64,000 nucleotides of DNA from Sthenelais limicola (lineage: Eukaryota; Annelida; Polychaeta; Phyllodocida; Sigalionidae). This document shows positions 19,702 through 28,291 of this stretch, piece by piece (position 1 is the first letter of the stretch; each line of letters opens with the position of its first letter). Location of the stretch: the NCBI GenBank assembly GCA_942159475.1, contig OW804099.1, positions 14,452,999 through 14,516,998 of the forward strand, written 5' to 3'. Position numbers and translations under genes: made by a program. Under the pieces are notes generated by a model. The model was not told the DNA's origin, made no database searches, and saw only the letters and a program-made list of their open reading frames with translations.

Positions 19702-22700
19702 ATGAGCGATGACAGCGGACACTCGGCCGCAGAATCCTTCGAGGAGACTGCAGCCAATCGCAAACGGCGTGTTCGTCGTGAGCGCGACCGCCGCCTCAAA
19801 CGTGAGGTGGAAGGTCCGTCAAGTCACTCGGATGACTCGGACGCGAGCCCGTCGGATGGCCTAAAAGACCCCGATGCGGCTGCCGGCAAGTACCGCCGGC
19901 ACAAAGCTCTCAACGCCGCGGCGAAGAAGCTCAAGTGGGGGGATGGAAAGAAGCCGGTTCTTTCTCTACTCCCCGCAAACGAGCGAGAGCGTAAGGAGGC
20001 GGTCCGTGACCCATCGGAGGTCGATCGTTTCCCCGACTACCCGGAGTACCACAAAGCGGTCTCCGTGGAGGAGTACAAACGGTTCTTTGAAACCTGTACT
20101 AACCCCCGTAAGGTCTTGCGAACGGCAGACCTAGCGTACTCGTTTGAAGCCGACCGTAAGCTTCAAATGGCTATGCTCCTCTACGAAGAGGGTTCGCGGT
20201 GCCCGTTCCTGCTCTGCAGAACGGAGGCGCTTGTCGGTAAGCCGCAGATATTTAAGTCGCGGCTTCTCTTCACCAGACACCTGTGTGAAGTGCATACCCC
20301 CGTGACACCGGTTTGGCGGTGTCCGATTGGGTATTGTCCCGTAACCGGGGACCGTCGCTCCGACATCGTGGCCCACGGGTCAAAGGAGCCGCATAAGATG
20401 GCCCGTAAAAAGGCTGTCGATAAAATTATGCCGGTTCTTGAGCGCGTGGGCGTTTCGTATCTCCCACAGTGGGGATACAAAAGCACGCTCCACCTTGCCT
20501 CTGCAACCTCGGAAGCCATTCTGAGGAACGCAAAGGAGCAAAACTTCACCTCCAAGTACCCGTTGGAAAAGGACATTACCAAGCCTAAACGAACGGGGAA
20601 GACGAAGAGGAAGAAGAAGGGTTCCGATAAGTCGGACAAATCGGACCGTTCCGACACGGAAAAGCGGCCTGAGAAACGTCCGAAACTCGTGCCCGCGCCG
20701 ATTCCCGACAGGAACGCCTGGCTGGACGGATATAAAATTCCGTCCACAAAGGAGAAGGAATTCCCCACCTTGCCCGCGCCTACAGGACTTACGGTCCTAC
20801 AGAAGTCGCGTCGCCCCGCACCCGCAGCCGCGGAAGGTAGAGCACCTAGTGCCACCGTGCCGGACCCTCAGCCGGGTCCGTCACGACCTACGGCTGCCGC
20901 AAGGGCACCCCCACCCGAAGTCGATCGGGCGGGCGTCGCCCGTACCCCAAAGGTGGTGGCTGATCGCGCAGCGGTCCTCCGGCTGGCTCTACAAGAGTCG
21001 CTGGAAGGCTTCTGTGTCGATATCGCAGAGACCTACAGGCCTCTCGATAACGTGGACCGTTTGGTTGATAGCCAAGCGGAAATCGCGCAGCTTATGGAGG
21101 ACCTTAACAGGTCCCTCAATGAGCAGGAACTCCTGGTCGAGAGGGTAAACCTTCTCGATACGCAAGTCAACGGACTTCGCCGGGAGAACCAGGAGCTGCA
21201 TGCGGAGGTCACTCTGCTGCGGGCACAGGCCGCGCAACGGGCTATGCGACCCGCGTCTCCCCCACCACCAAGGGTAGAGACGGCTCCTCCGGTGCAGAAT
21301 CCGATTATGCGCCTGGAACAGAGGAAGTTGGAGGTCCGCGAAAAGTTCAATCGAGCTTTGCGCGCAGAGCCGGCCATTCCTCCGGGTTTCGGTCCGGGTG
21401 ATCGTCAGACCGCCAAACCTCTTTTCGGAGGTATAGGTCGTGGCACTCCCACCCACGCTCAAGCCCGTGCGCCCACACGCGTCGCGACTACGAAGGTGTC
21501 CTCTACCGCGGGGGCATCAGCGCTCGCTAACGCGACCCCTCTCTGTGGTACGGAGACAGAGATGGAGGTAGACCCACACGAGGGGTCAACTGCTCGAAAG
21601 GAGGAGGAGAAGGCGGCGGCACAGCGTCGTTTCGAGCAGGGTCGGGTTGAGGCAGAGCGGCTCCGTGTCCAACGGGAGACGACCCTAGCCGAGACACGCC
21701 TGGTCAAAGAGGCCTTGGAGAGGAAACTCCGGGAAGAGGAAACTCTGCGACAGGCGGAAGACCTACGACTCCAACAGGAGGAGGCTGCTCTACGGCAGGC
21801 CGAAGAGCAGCGACTCCGGCAGGAGGAGGCTGCTCTGCGGCAAGCGGAACAGCAACGGCTCCAACAGGAGGAAGCCGTTCGTCAGCAACTAGCTGAGACG
21901 GCCAAGCGGGAAGCTTTCGAGCAACAACGTCTGCTAGACAAGGAGCAGTCGGCCCGCGACATGGCATTCTTCCGCGAGGAAGACGAGAAGGAGGAAGCTG
22001 AACGGCAGCAGGCCAAGCTGAATCAGGAGATTCAAGAGCTCCGTGAGACAGAGAGTCGGCTGCGAGTTGAGGCTCTCAATTCGCGCCGGCCGGCCTTTCC
22101 ACTATCCCACGGGATAGAACCTCCCTCCATCCAGATAGTGGACCCCGCGGGGATCCCTATGGATACTGGTGGCACGCTCATCGGCGTTACTGACTTAACT
22201 CGGCAACGTGAGAATCAGAGCGTGTGTACGGGCACGGGATTAACTCCGCGGATGTCAGCAGCTACGTGGGGGCCTAACATGCTCTCGGGTAGCCAATCCG
22301 CGGAAGCAGAGGATTCGGTCGGGGTAACTCCGGCTGCTTCCTCCACGCCCCGTTCGTACAGGCCACCCCGAGGGGACGTCTCCTCGGCGACCAAGCGCCT
22401 CTCCTTTATAGAGGAGAAAACTTTGGTGGCACGGCCGGCACCGCCTCCGAGCGGTGAGGCCTCCCCAAAGTTGAAAGAGGCGCTACCTTCGATGGATACG
22501 TCCACGAAGGGTCCGTTGGCAAGTGTACCAGCGGCACCTCTTCCCGTCACCGCGCCCACGGGTACGAGTGCGGAAGGGGTCGAGGGAAATGGTGATGCGA
22601 TCGCGTTACCATGGCCTCGCACGGACGAGGGTACCACTCCCGTGGACCATCTGGCGGCAGCAGGCTCGGGCTCTGACAAGTCGGTAGAAATATCGGACGG

Positions 22701-22902
22701 GGAAGAGCACGAGCTGCTGCAGGAGTCGGATTCCAAAACGGCGTTGATATACGACGATCTGGGACAAGAAGACAACGTAGTTGTCGTCCCAGATTCGCGT
22801 TTCGACCCGTTCGATGAAGCCCTTATTGGGAATCTCTCGCTTCACGGCATCTCCAAAACGGAGGGGGACGCTGAGGCGAAGGAGGCAGGGGAGTTCGTCT
22901 AG
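19702..22902 (+). CDS. ORF3 of the Ty3/Gypsy element: zinc-finger and coiled-coil protein, unknown function
   Basis: This 1,066-residue open frame sits where some elements carry env, but it has no signal peptide, no membrane segment and no fusion peptide. Features in order: a charged basic N-terminus; two Cys/His motifs, C167-x4-C172-x20-H193-x4-H198 and C207-x4-C212-x12-H225-x5-H231, resembling C2H2 fingers; a lysine-rich stretch near 290-335 that could be a nuclear signal; a proline-rich region; a leucine-zipper-like coil near 450-510; a very long Glu/Gln/Arg coil near 635-795 with internal repeats (ALRQAEEQRLRQEEA and variants); and an acidic, Ser/Thr/Pro-rich C-terminus. ATG context and overlap with the upstream frame favour 19702 as the start. 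GC content and codon use match gag and pol. A nucleic-acid-binding or targeting role is possible, but this is inference; I do not recognise the family. Confidence 0.8.
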   Translation: MSDDSGHSAAESFEETAANRKRRVRRERDRRLKREVEGPSSHSDDSDASPSDGLKDPDAAAGKYRRHKALNAAAKKLKWGDGKKPVLSLLPANERERKEAVRDPSEVDRFPDYPEYHKAVSVEEYKRFFETCTNPRKVLRTADLAYSFEADRKLQMAMLLYEEGSRCPFLLCRTEALVGKPQIFKSRLLFTRHLCEVHTPVTPVWRCPIGYCPVTGDRRSDIVAHGSKEPHKMARKKAVDKIMPVLERVGVSYLPQWGYKSTLHLASATSEAILRNAKEQNFTSKYPLEKDITKPKRTGKTKRKKKGSDKSDKSDRSDTEKRPEKRPKLVPAPIPDRNAWLDGYKIPSTKEKEFPTLPAPTGLTVLQKSRRPAPAAAEGRAPSATVPDPQPGPSRPTAAARAPPPEVDRAGVARTPKVVADRAAVLRLALQESLEGFCVDIAETYRPLDNVDRLVDSQAEIAQLMEDLNRSLNEQELLVERVNLLDTQVNGLRRENQELHAEVTLLRAQAAQRAMRPASPPPPRVETAPPVQNPIMRLEQRKLEVREKFNRALRAEPAIPPGFGPGDRQTAKPLFGGIGRGTPTHAQARAPTRVATTKVSSTAGASALANATPLCGTETEMEVDPHEGSTARKEEEKAAAQRRFEQGRVEAERLRVQRETTLAETRLVKEALERKLREEETLRQAEDLRLQQEEAALRQAEEQRLRQEEAALRQAEQQRLQQEEAVRQQLAETAKREAFEQQRLLDKEQSARDMAFFREEDEKEEAERQQAKLNQEIQELRETESRLRVEALNSRRPAFPLSHGIEPPSIQIVDPAGIPMDTGGTLIGVTDLTRQRENQSVCTGTGLTPRMSAATWGPNMLSGSQSAEAEDSVGVTPAASSTPRSYRPPRGDVSSATKRLSFIEEKTLVARPAPPPSGEASPKLKEALPSMDTSTKGPLASVPAAPLPVTAPTGTSAEGVEGNGDAIALPWPRTDEGTTPVDHLAAAGSGSDKSVEISDGEEHELLQESDSKTALIYDDLGQEDNVVVVPDSRFDPFDEALIGNLSLHGISKTEGDAEAKEAGEFV

Positions 22903-23336
22903 AACTCCCCCCCCCCATAGGGCTCGGGATCAGCACTGCGATCCCCCGAGGCGGCTGTCTCGTGTGGGTTCATCTCACAGCGAGGGGGGGGCTCTCCTCC
23001 TCGCAGGTGGTGGTTTTTATCCGCAAGGCTAGTATGGCTCACTAGCCTCGCTTTTATTAATAAAGCTCGTGCACGAAATTTTTTTATATGCTTCGAATGT
23101 ACGCTTCCAGTTGTACCGCGCTGCGAGACTGGGACGGACAGGCATGTCCGGTGGCCTCTTTAGGCCTATGAAGGCTACGAACCTTGGGGGCGAGTGCAAG
23201 CCTGGCTCTAGGATCCGTGCGGCGGAGTGGCATAACATTTGCCCCGCTGCACACGAGGATCTGGAGCCACGAGGATCTCCTTAGTGCCACGGCGGACCCT
23301 ACATAACTAGTTATCGTGGACCCCTTCAACTCCAAC
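22903..23336 (+). other. Noncoding 3' region of the retrotransposon
   Basis: GC-rich sequence between ORF3 and the polypurine tract. It opens with a run of ten C after the stop, then has small potential hairpins (GGATCAGCACTGCGATCC; GGCTAGTATGGCTCACTAGCC-like near 23027-23048) and an AATAAAG at about 23060 that might act as an internal polyadenylation signal. No coding frame is convincing. Confidence 0.4.
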
Positions 23337-23350
23337 TAGTGAGGGGGCAG
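23337..23350 (+). other. Polypurine tract
   Basis: GTGAGGGGGCAG directly abuts the 3' LTR, the expected site for priming plus-strand DNA synthesis. Confidence 0.65.
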
Positions 23351-23713
23351 TGTAGTGGGTCCGCCACCCGGAATACAGCGAGGCTGTCGACTATCGCCAA
23401 ACACCATCCAGGCTACGACAGCGGGGGCACTTCTACCAGCGCCGGAGACGACTACCACCAGTTCCGGCCAGTTCCGTCAGGGGGCGACATACGACCACCG
23501 TGCAGACGACACTGCAGACACCCTCCGACGGACGGTAGGCGGAGGATACTACTACCTCCGCAAGGGGATCCAGGCTTCGCTTAACACTACGGACTCGAGC
23601 CGCGCCGCGGACCGAGATACTTCTGTTGTTCAAATTAAGCACCCTTGCTTCAGTGACAATACCTTTGTAACTGTATACCTTTGGGAAATAAACCAGGTTC
23701 AAACGAATCTCCT
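23351..23713 (+). repeat. 3' LTR, truncated by 62 bp
   Basis: It matches 9364-9726 with one difference (C at 23443) and then stops at AATCTCCT, where unrelated sequence begins. The missing end corresponds to 9727-9788, including the terminal ACTACA. AATAAA is at 23686-23691. Confidence 0.92.
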
Positions 23714-24334
23714 GAAGAAATGCGGGTCATTCTTCGTAATAATTCAGGGTCAGTAGTTGGGCGAGAAATTAATCAACGCAACACACAGAGATGTATGCTT
23801 CAAATCAGTACCAGCCTCGGAAGAGACCGATTTTCATCTTTTCTTTATTCTTATACTAGACAGATTAGGACGAAATACACTGGTCCTGCGCTGATTGGCT
23901 TTGGTCCCGTTGGTCCAATTAATTGACAGGTTAGATTAGAGATCCAATCAGCCACAGGATAACAATGACAGACACTTATTAAAACGAGGCTCAGAGTGAC
24001 CACTGCCACTCTGACCAATCTCTTTGGGTGGTGACCAGGTCACGGGGTTATCTCCCCTCCCCTCTCCCTCCCACTCTTTAATCAGTATTCCCTCCCCTCC
24101 CCTGACCTGGCGGTCAGCCCCTCCCCTCCTTTCCCATGTGATTGACTTTGAGATAACGGTCAGACCTGGACCCCACCTGTACCTTTGGACTTTGGGATGA
24201 TAAGAAATCCGCGAGCGTTGTGGCGGTAAGAAAGTGTGGGTAGCCTTCTGGCCGGTAGGGGCGCGACGAATGTCTGGCTGAATGAGACAACTTTAACTCA
24301 AAATTAGACAATTTAGGCTTGTCAATTTTACAAC
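23714..24334. other. 621-bp unassigned sequence between the truncated LTR and the tandem repeat
   Basis: This is not LTR, not part of the tandem repeat and not coding. It has a pyrimidine-rich core (CTCCCCTCCCCTCTCCCTCC, about 24052-24071). It may be a second insertion or filler that replaced the LTR end; no terminal repeats were found. Confidence 0.4.
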
Positions 24335-24935
24335 ATGATAGCAGTGAGTCTATATATGTATCCTGCAACTAATACCAGCCTACATATACTACTAGTTGTA
24401 AATAAATACATGATAGCAGTGAGTCTATATATGTATCCTGCAACCAATACCAGCCTCCATATACTACTAGTTGTAAATAAATACATGATAGCGGTGAGTC
24501 TAGTATTTATATGTATCCTGCAACTAATACCAGCCTCCATATACTACTAGTTGTAAATAAATACATGATAGCGGTGAGTCTATATATGTATCCTGCAACT
24601 AATACCAGCCTCCATATACTATTAGTTGTAAATAAATGCATGATAGGAGTGAGTCTAGTATTTATATGTATCCTGCAACTAATACCAGCCTCCATATACT
24701 ACTAGTTGTAAATAAATACAGGATAGCGGTGAGTCTATATATGTATCCTGCAACCAATACCAGCCTCCATATACTACTAGTTGTAAATAAATACATGATA
24801 GGAGTGAGTCTAGTATTTATATGTATCCTGCAACTAATACCAGCCTCCATATACTACTAGTTGTAAATAAATACACAATAGCTGTGAGTCTATATATGTA
24901 TCCTGCAACTAATACCAGCCTTCATATACTACTAA
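24335..24935. repeat. 75/80-bp tandem repeat, right block (~8 units)
   Basis: This is the same repeat as at 9041-9363. Units begin near 24335, 24409, 24484, 24564, 24639, 24719, 24794 and 24874. Two length forms mix: GTCTAGTATTTATATG (80 bp) and GTCTATATATG (75 bp), a 5-bp difference. The last unit fades into a MITE at 24951. Confidence 0.9.
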
Positions 24936-24950
24936 TACTTCACATGTAAT

Positions 24951-25181
24951 TGGGTCAGATCTTCAGAAAATGTACAATCTTCAGATCTACACATTTAGTA
25001 AATTCAGCATATTTAGACTGTAAAAGGATAAACACTAGATATATGTGAATATATTTGATATTGCCTTGTTTCAAACTATCTGTTATGTTAAAGTGAATTT
25101 TGAACCTCCTTTGTCTTAAATTTTGGTTTATTTGAGAGGATTTGTGAGGATGAATTGTGTATTTTCTCACAATCTGACCCA
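24951..25181. mobile_element. TGGGTCAG-ended MITE, copy 1
   Basis: It begins TGGGTCAGATCTTCAGAAAA and ends with TTTTCTCACAATCTGACCCA, an imperfect inverted repeat. Length is 231 bp with no coding capacity. The flanks are AAT and ATT rather than a clean TA pair. Confidence 0.75.
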
Positions 25182-25428
25182 ATTACTCTCCTGTTTCATT
25201 CGTGTGGATAATTTTCAGTGCACTAAGTACTTTGATATCTTTTCGCGCATATTGAATTTGCCTAGCAAGGAAGTCTCACACCTTAATTGTTTATTCAATA
25301 ATTATAGGTTCGCGCAAGATTTATTTTCCTGCACAAAGTTCAACACACAATGATACTAACATCCCAGGAACAAACGTCATTACAAGGCTTTAACGCCAAA
25401 GAATAGTTGTGTTTCTGATTTATATATA
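25182..25428. other. Spacer between MITE copies
   Basis: AT-rich; nothing recognised. Confidence 0.4.
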
Positions 25429-25657
25429 TGGGTCACATTTTCAGAAAATGTACAGCTATACACATTTAGTAAATTCTGCTAAATTTGGCTGCAATTTGGT
25501 CAATACTATGTAAATTCGAGTATATTTGGCATTGCCTTGATTCTAACAATCTGTTTGGTTAAGTTGAACTGTATTTTGAACTTTTTTTCGTTTGATATTT
25601 GGGTTATTTGAAAGGATTCGCGAAGTTAAATTGTACATTTTCTGAAAATCTGACCCT
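25429..25657. mobile_element. TGGGTCAG-ended MITE, copy 2
   Basis: It begins TGGGTCACATTTTCAGAAAA and ends ATTTTCTGAAAATCTGACCC. TA lies at both flanks. The interior is alignable with the other copies (TTGCCTTGATTC, ATCTGTTTGGTTAAG). Confidence 0.8.
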
Positions 25658-25917
25658 TAGCTGGAAACTAGGTAGAGACTGGTACTGTTTTTTCAGAAAC
25701 CACCTTATATGAACTGAAAAAAAAATCTATTCATAACTAACTGACCATTTGCATTTGGGTTGATTGGGGATCATTTAGTATTTTAGATATCTATATATTT
25801 CGTTTTTGTTTTTGCAACATCATTTATTTCTTACACTGGGACATGGTTTTTAGAAACACATTTACATCTAAGATAACGTATCATGTTAGCTTCGCTACCG
25901 GAGACCCATGATATCTA

Positions 25918-26154
25918 TGGGTCAGATTTTCAGAAAATGTACAATCGGCAGATCTGCACATTTAGTAAATTCTGCTAAATTAGACTGAAAAATGGTCAAC
26001 ACTGGGTATATCTGAGTGTATTCAGTATTGCCTTGATTCAAACAATCTGTTTGGTTGTGTTGAACTGAGTTTTGAAGCATATTTTTGTCTTAAATGTGAG
26101 TTATGTGAGAGGATTGGTGAAGGTGAATTGTACATTTTCTGGCGATTTCACCTA
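25918..26154. mobile_element. TGGGTCAG-ended MITE, copy 3
   Basis: It begins TGGGTCAGATTTTCAGAAAA. The right end is degraded (TTTTCTGGCGATTTCACC in place of the TCTGAAAATCTGACCC form). TA lies at both flanks. The interior matches copies 2 and 4. Confidence 0.75.
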
Positions 26155-26413
26155 TCTATATTCGATGTTTATCCAGTAAACGTGTACATCACTAAATGTG
26201 GTGCCCAATAGGGCTGGGCCTTCTATTATATATGTACTATATGTGAGGTGTTCCATGGAAATGAGTCACAAGTCGCAAAAATGTATATTTTCCAAAATGT
26301 TGCTTTGATCGCTTTGTAACAATGTTTTCATCTTTTTTCTTTTAAAAAAAAAACACTTTTATTCAGTCTATCAACAAAGAACTCTTCCTTCCCGGGGTCG
26401 ATAACAACACATA

Positions 26414-26718
26414 TGGGTCAGGTTTTCAGAAAATGTACAATTGGCAGCTCTACACATTTATGAAATTGTGCTAAATTAGGCTAACAAATTATGAATACCG
26501 GGTTTATCTGAGTACATTTGGCATCGCATTGATTTAACCCTTTAAGGACGGGAGGTATTGATATTCAATACAAATACTGCATTAATGCAGCCTCCCGTCC
26601 TTAAAGGTATTAGTTCTTTTATGTTAAACTGCATTTTGAAGCTCATTTTCGTCTGAAATGTGGGTCATTTGAGAGGATTGGTGAAGGCGAACTGTACATT
26701 TTCTGAAAATCTGACCCA
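26414..26718. mobile_element. TGGGTCAG-ended MITE, copy 4, carrying a nested palindrome
   Basis: It begins TGGGTCAGGTTTTCAGAAAA and ends TTTTCTGAAAATCTGACCCA, with TA on both sides. At 305 bp it is about 70 bp longer than its relatives because of the hairpin insertion at 26539-26607. Confidence 0.85.
26534..26610. mobile_element. Miniature palindromic insertion, ~70 bp, inside MITE copy 4
   Basis: CCTTTAAGGACGGGAGG (26539-26555) and its perfect reverse complement (26591-26607) enclose 35 bp. The left flank is TTAA followed by CCCTTT, the arrangement seen at piggyBac-type ends, while the right flank is TATTA. The insertion is clear because copies 2 and 3 of the host MITE lack it. Confidence 0.75.
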
Positions 26719-27164
26719 TATGCATTTGAATGAATACTAAATTATATTATTAAAGAAGTCATTGATTTGTTTAGATAATGTTTATTTCATAAATCAGGTA
26801 CATGCTTTTTAATTAATCCAGTTTGTCATCAGTCATCCAGGATACATTCTCTCATTTAAATAATTCAGTAAATATTTCTTTATTTCACTCCATGATTGAC
26901 TTTATATAAAATTACCATTACCACAGTGTCTCACCCAATGCTATAGTTGTTTTATTCATTAGATGATTTGATTAAATTGATAATAAATCATTAAATATAA
27001 CTCAGTGATCCACTGAGGTTCATCTAACAGTCCATCCTCCAGGTGAAACCATCCGCCAGGGCGTTGTTAAACACAGTGTAATGTCTTTCCTTTCTTTATT
27101 TATTAACTCATTTATTAGTTGGATTGTTAATCTTATTGAGTTAACTGTAGATGTGTAACTTATA
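26719..27164. other. Noncoding flank 3' of the minus-strand exon
   Basis: Presumed 3' UTR and downstream DNA of the gene at 27165-28089. A stretch at about 27000-27041 (ACTCAGTGATCCACT, then AACAGTC-CATCC) resembles 27166-27208 at the coding end of that exon, so a duplicated and decayed copy of the gene's terminus may lie here. Confidence 0.4.
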
Positions 27165-28089
27165 TTACTCAGTGATCCACTCTGGTTGGTGTAACAGTCT
27201 CATCCCACCATACTGCCCCAGGTGCTGCTTGTGCTGCAGCTGCTGCTGTAGTGTAGCTCTCACTCTGGTGTACCACAGCGTTATAACCAGAGTGTGGCTG
27301 TGTGAGGGGCTTATCTCAGTGTGGCTGTGTGAGGGGCTTATCTCAGTGTGGCTGTGTGAGGGGCTTATCTCAGTGTGGGTGTGTGAGGGGCTTATCTCAG
27401 TGTGGCTGTGTGAGGGGCTTATCTCAGTGTGGCTCTGTGAGGGGCTTATCTCAGTGTGGCTGTGTGAGGGGCTTATCTCAGTGTGGCTGTGTGAGGGGCT
27501 TATCTCAGTGTGGCTGGGTGAGGGGCTTATCTCAGTGTGGCTGTGTGAGGGGCTTATCTCAGTGTGGCTGTGTGAGGGGCTTATCTCAGCTCCCTCTATA
27601 TGAGGCATGACTGTCCAGCCTGGCTGTGTGGTTGTGGAGGAGAGCCAGGAGATGAGCTCTGTACAGGACACCTCTCCATTATATACCTCCATATGCCTCA
27701 GCTTGTGTGTGAGTGAGGCTATAGTGGCAGGTGTTAGTGAGGTGAGGAGAGGAGAGAGGGAGGCAGAGGCAGACAGGAACACAGCCAGTTTATCCATCCT
27801 ATGTGTACTAGATGTAACATGGTCCATGGTAAGGCTCCAGGTGTCAGCACTGACTGGTGGTCTACCACCACCATACTGGTCTGTGTACCTATCATTCACA
27901 TGTAGGATTAGCTTCCCTCCCTGGTGCCCCCACACAGTGTGTGTATGGAGGAGGCAGGAGGAGGAGGGGATGTCCTGGAGGCACCAGGCCAAGATGTGTG
28001 TATCATTACCTGCAGCCCTCACCTCCACCCAGCGCTGTGTGTCAGGTACAGTAAGCAGTGTCACCGTGACATCATCAGTATTGGTGAAC
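27165..28089 (-). CDS. Probable terminal coding exon of an unrecognised gene, with 9-residue repeats
   Basis: On the minus strand a TTTGCAG acceptor at 28090-28096 precedes an open frame of about 307 codons ending in TAA at 27165. There is no ATG near the front, so it is an exon continuing from upstream. The first ~155 residues look globular (segments such as VTVTLLTVPDTQRWVEV and GGKLILHVNDRYTDQYG) but match no family I recognise. Then come eleven 9-residue units of EISPSHSHT, and a 40-residue tail rich in Gln, His and Arg. There is no signal peptide or membrane segment in this part. Its partner exons should lie beyond the 34-kb satellite on the same strand. The amino-acid composition and the stop-free length support real coding sequence; function is unknown. 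Confidence 0.6.
27291..27590 (-). repeat. 27-bp coding tandem repeat, 11 copies
   Basis: Head-to-tail 27-bp units (GTGTGGCTGTGTGAGGGGCT plus TATCTCA on the plus strand) encode EISPSHSHT with rare changes (SPSPS, SPSQS, SHTHT). The length is a multiple of three, so copy-number change keeps the frame. Low divergence implies ongoing or recent turnover. Confidence 0.9.
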
Positions 28090-28095
28090 CTGCAA

Positions 28096-28285
28096 ACATG
28101 GAGTAGAGATAGAAGTCAATGTGGGTATATTAGCATAATGAGACTAGACATAGCTGCAAACATGGAGTAGAGATAGAAGTCAATGTGGGTATATTAGCAT
28201 ACTGAGACTAGCAATAGCCGCAAACATGGAGTAGAAATAGAAGTCAATGTGGGTAGAGTAGCATACTGACACTACACATACCTCA
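28096..28285. repeat. 63-bp direct repeat, 3 copies, next to the splice acceptor
   Basis: Units beginning near 28096, 28159 and 28222 share AACATGGAGTAGA-ATAGAAG, TCAATGTGGGTA and TAGCATA-TGA. Each carries, on the minus strand, a copy of CCATGTTTGC, the sequence at the acceptor of the downstream exon; the first two read CCATGTTTGCAG and the third CCATGTTTGCGG. Confidence 0.8.
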
Positions 28286-28291
28286 TGCGGC

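Larger units (their letters stand above)
9364..23713 (+). mobile_element. Ty3/Gypsy LTR retrotransposon with a third ORF, nested insertion included
   Basis: This is a complete-looking element: 5' LTR, primer binding site, gag, pol in the order protease, reverse transcriptase, RNase H, integrase (the Ty3/Gypsy order), a large third ORF, polypurine tract and 3' LTR. Without the nested 2.8-kb transposon it would be about 11.5 kb, long for the group because of ORF3. The LTRs differ at one of 363 shared positions (9456 T, 23443 C), so insertion was recent. It lies between two blocks of one 75/80-bp tandem repeat, but no target duplication is visible because the 3' LTR is cut short. This copy cannot make an intact Pol. 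Confidence 0.92.

Noticed and set aside
18705..19712. A separate 335-residue gene starting at ATG 18705
   Set aside because: The ATG is internal: the same frame continues upstream through the integrase GPY/F module to the transposon edge, and the downstream part may be a wrong frame.
20181..20855. 224-residue minus-strand frame inside ORF3, and similar antisense frames in gag, pol and ORF3
   Set aside because: GC-rich coding DNA gives long antisense frames; no motif or signal supports them.
19702..22902. ORF3 as a retroviral envelope gene
   Set aside because: It is in the env position, but has no signal peptide, membrane anchor or cysteine-rich ectodomain; it is charged and coiled-coil throughout.
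24335..24860. Short frames repeating MYPATNTSLHILLVVNKY
   Set aside because: They are the 75/80-bp tandem repeat translated, on both strands.
27151..27610. Plus-strand frames with LISVWLCEG or RGLSQCGCV repeats
   Set aside because: They are the antisense reading of the 27-bp repeat; the minus-strand frame is longer, has a good acceptor and a non-repetitive globular part.
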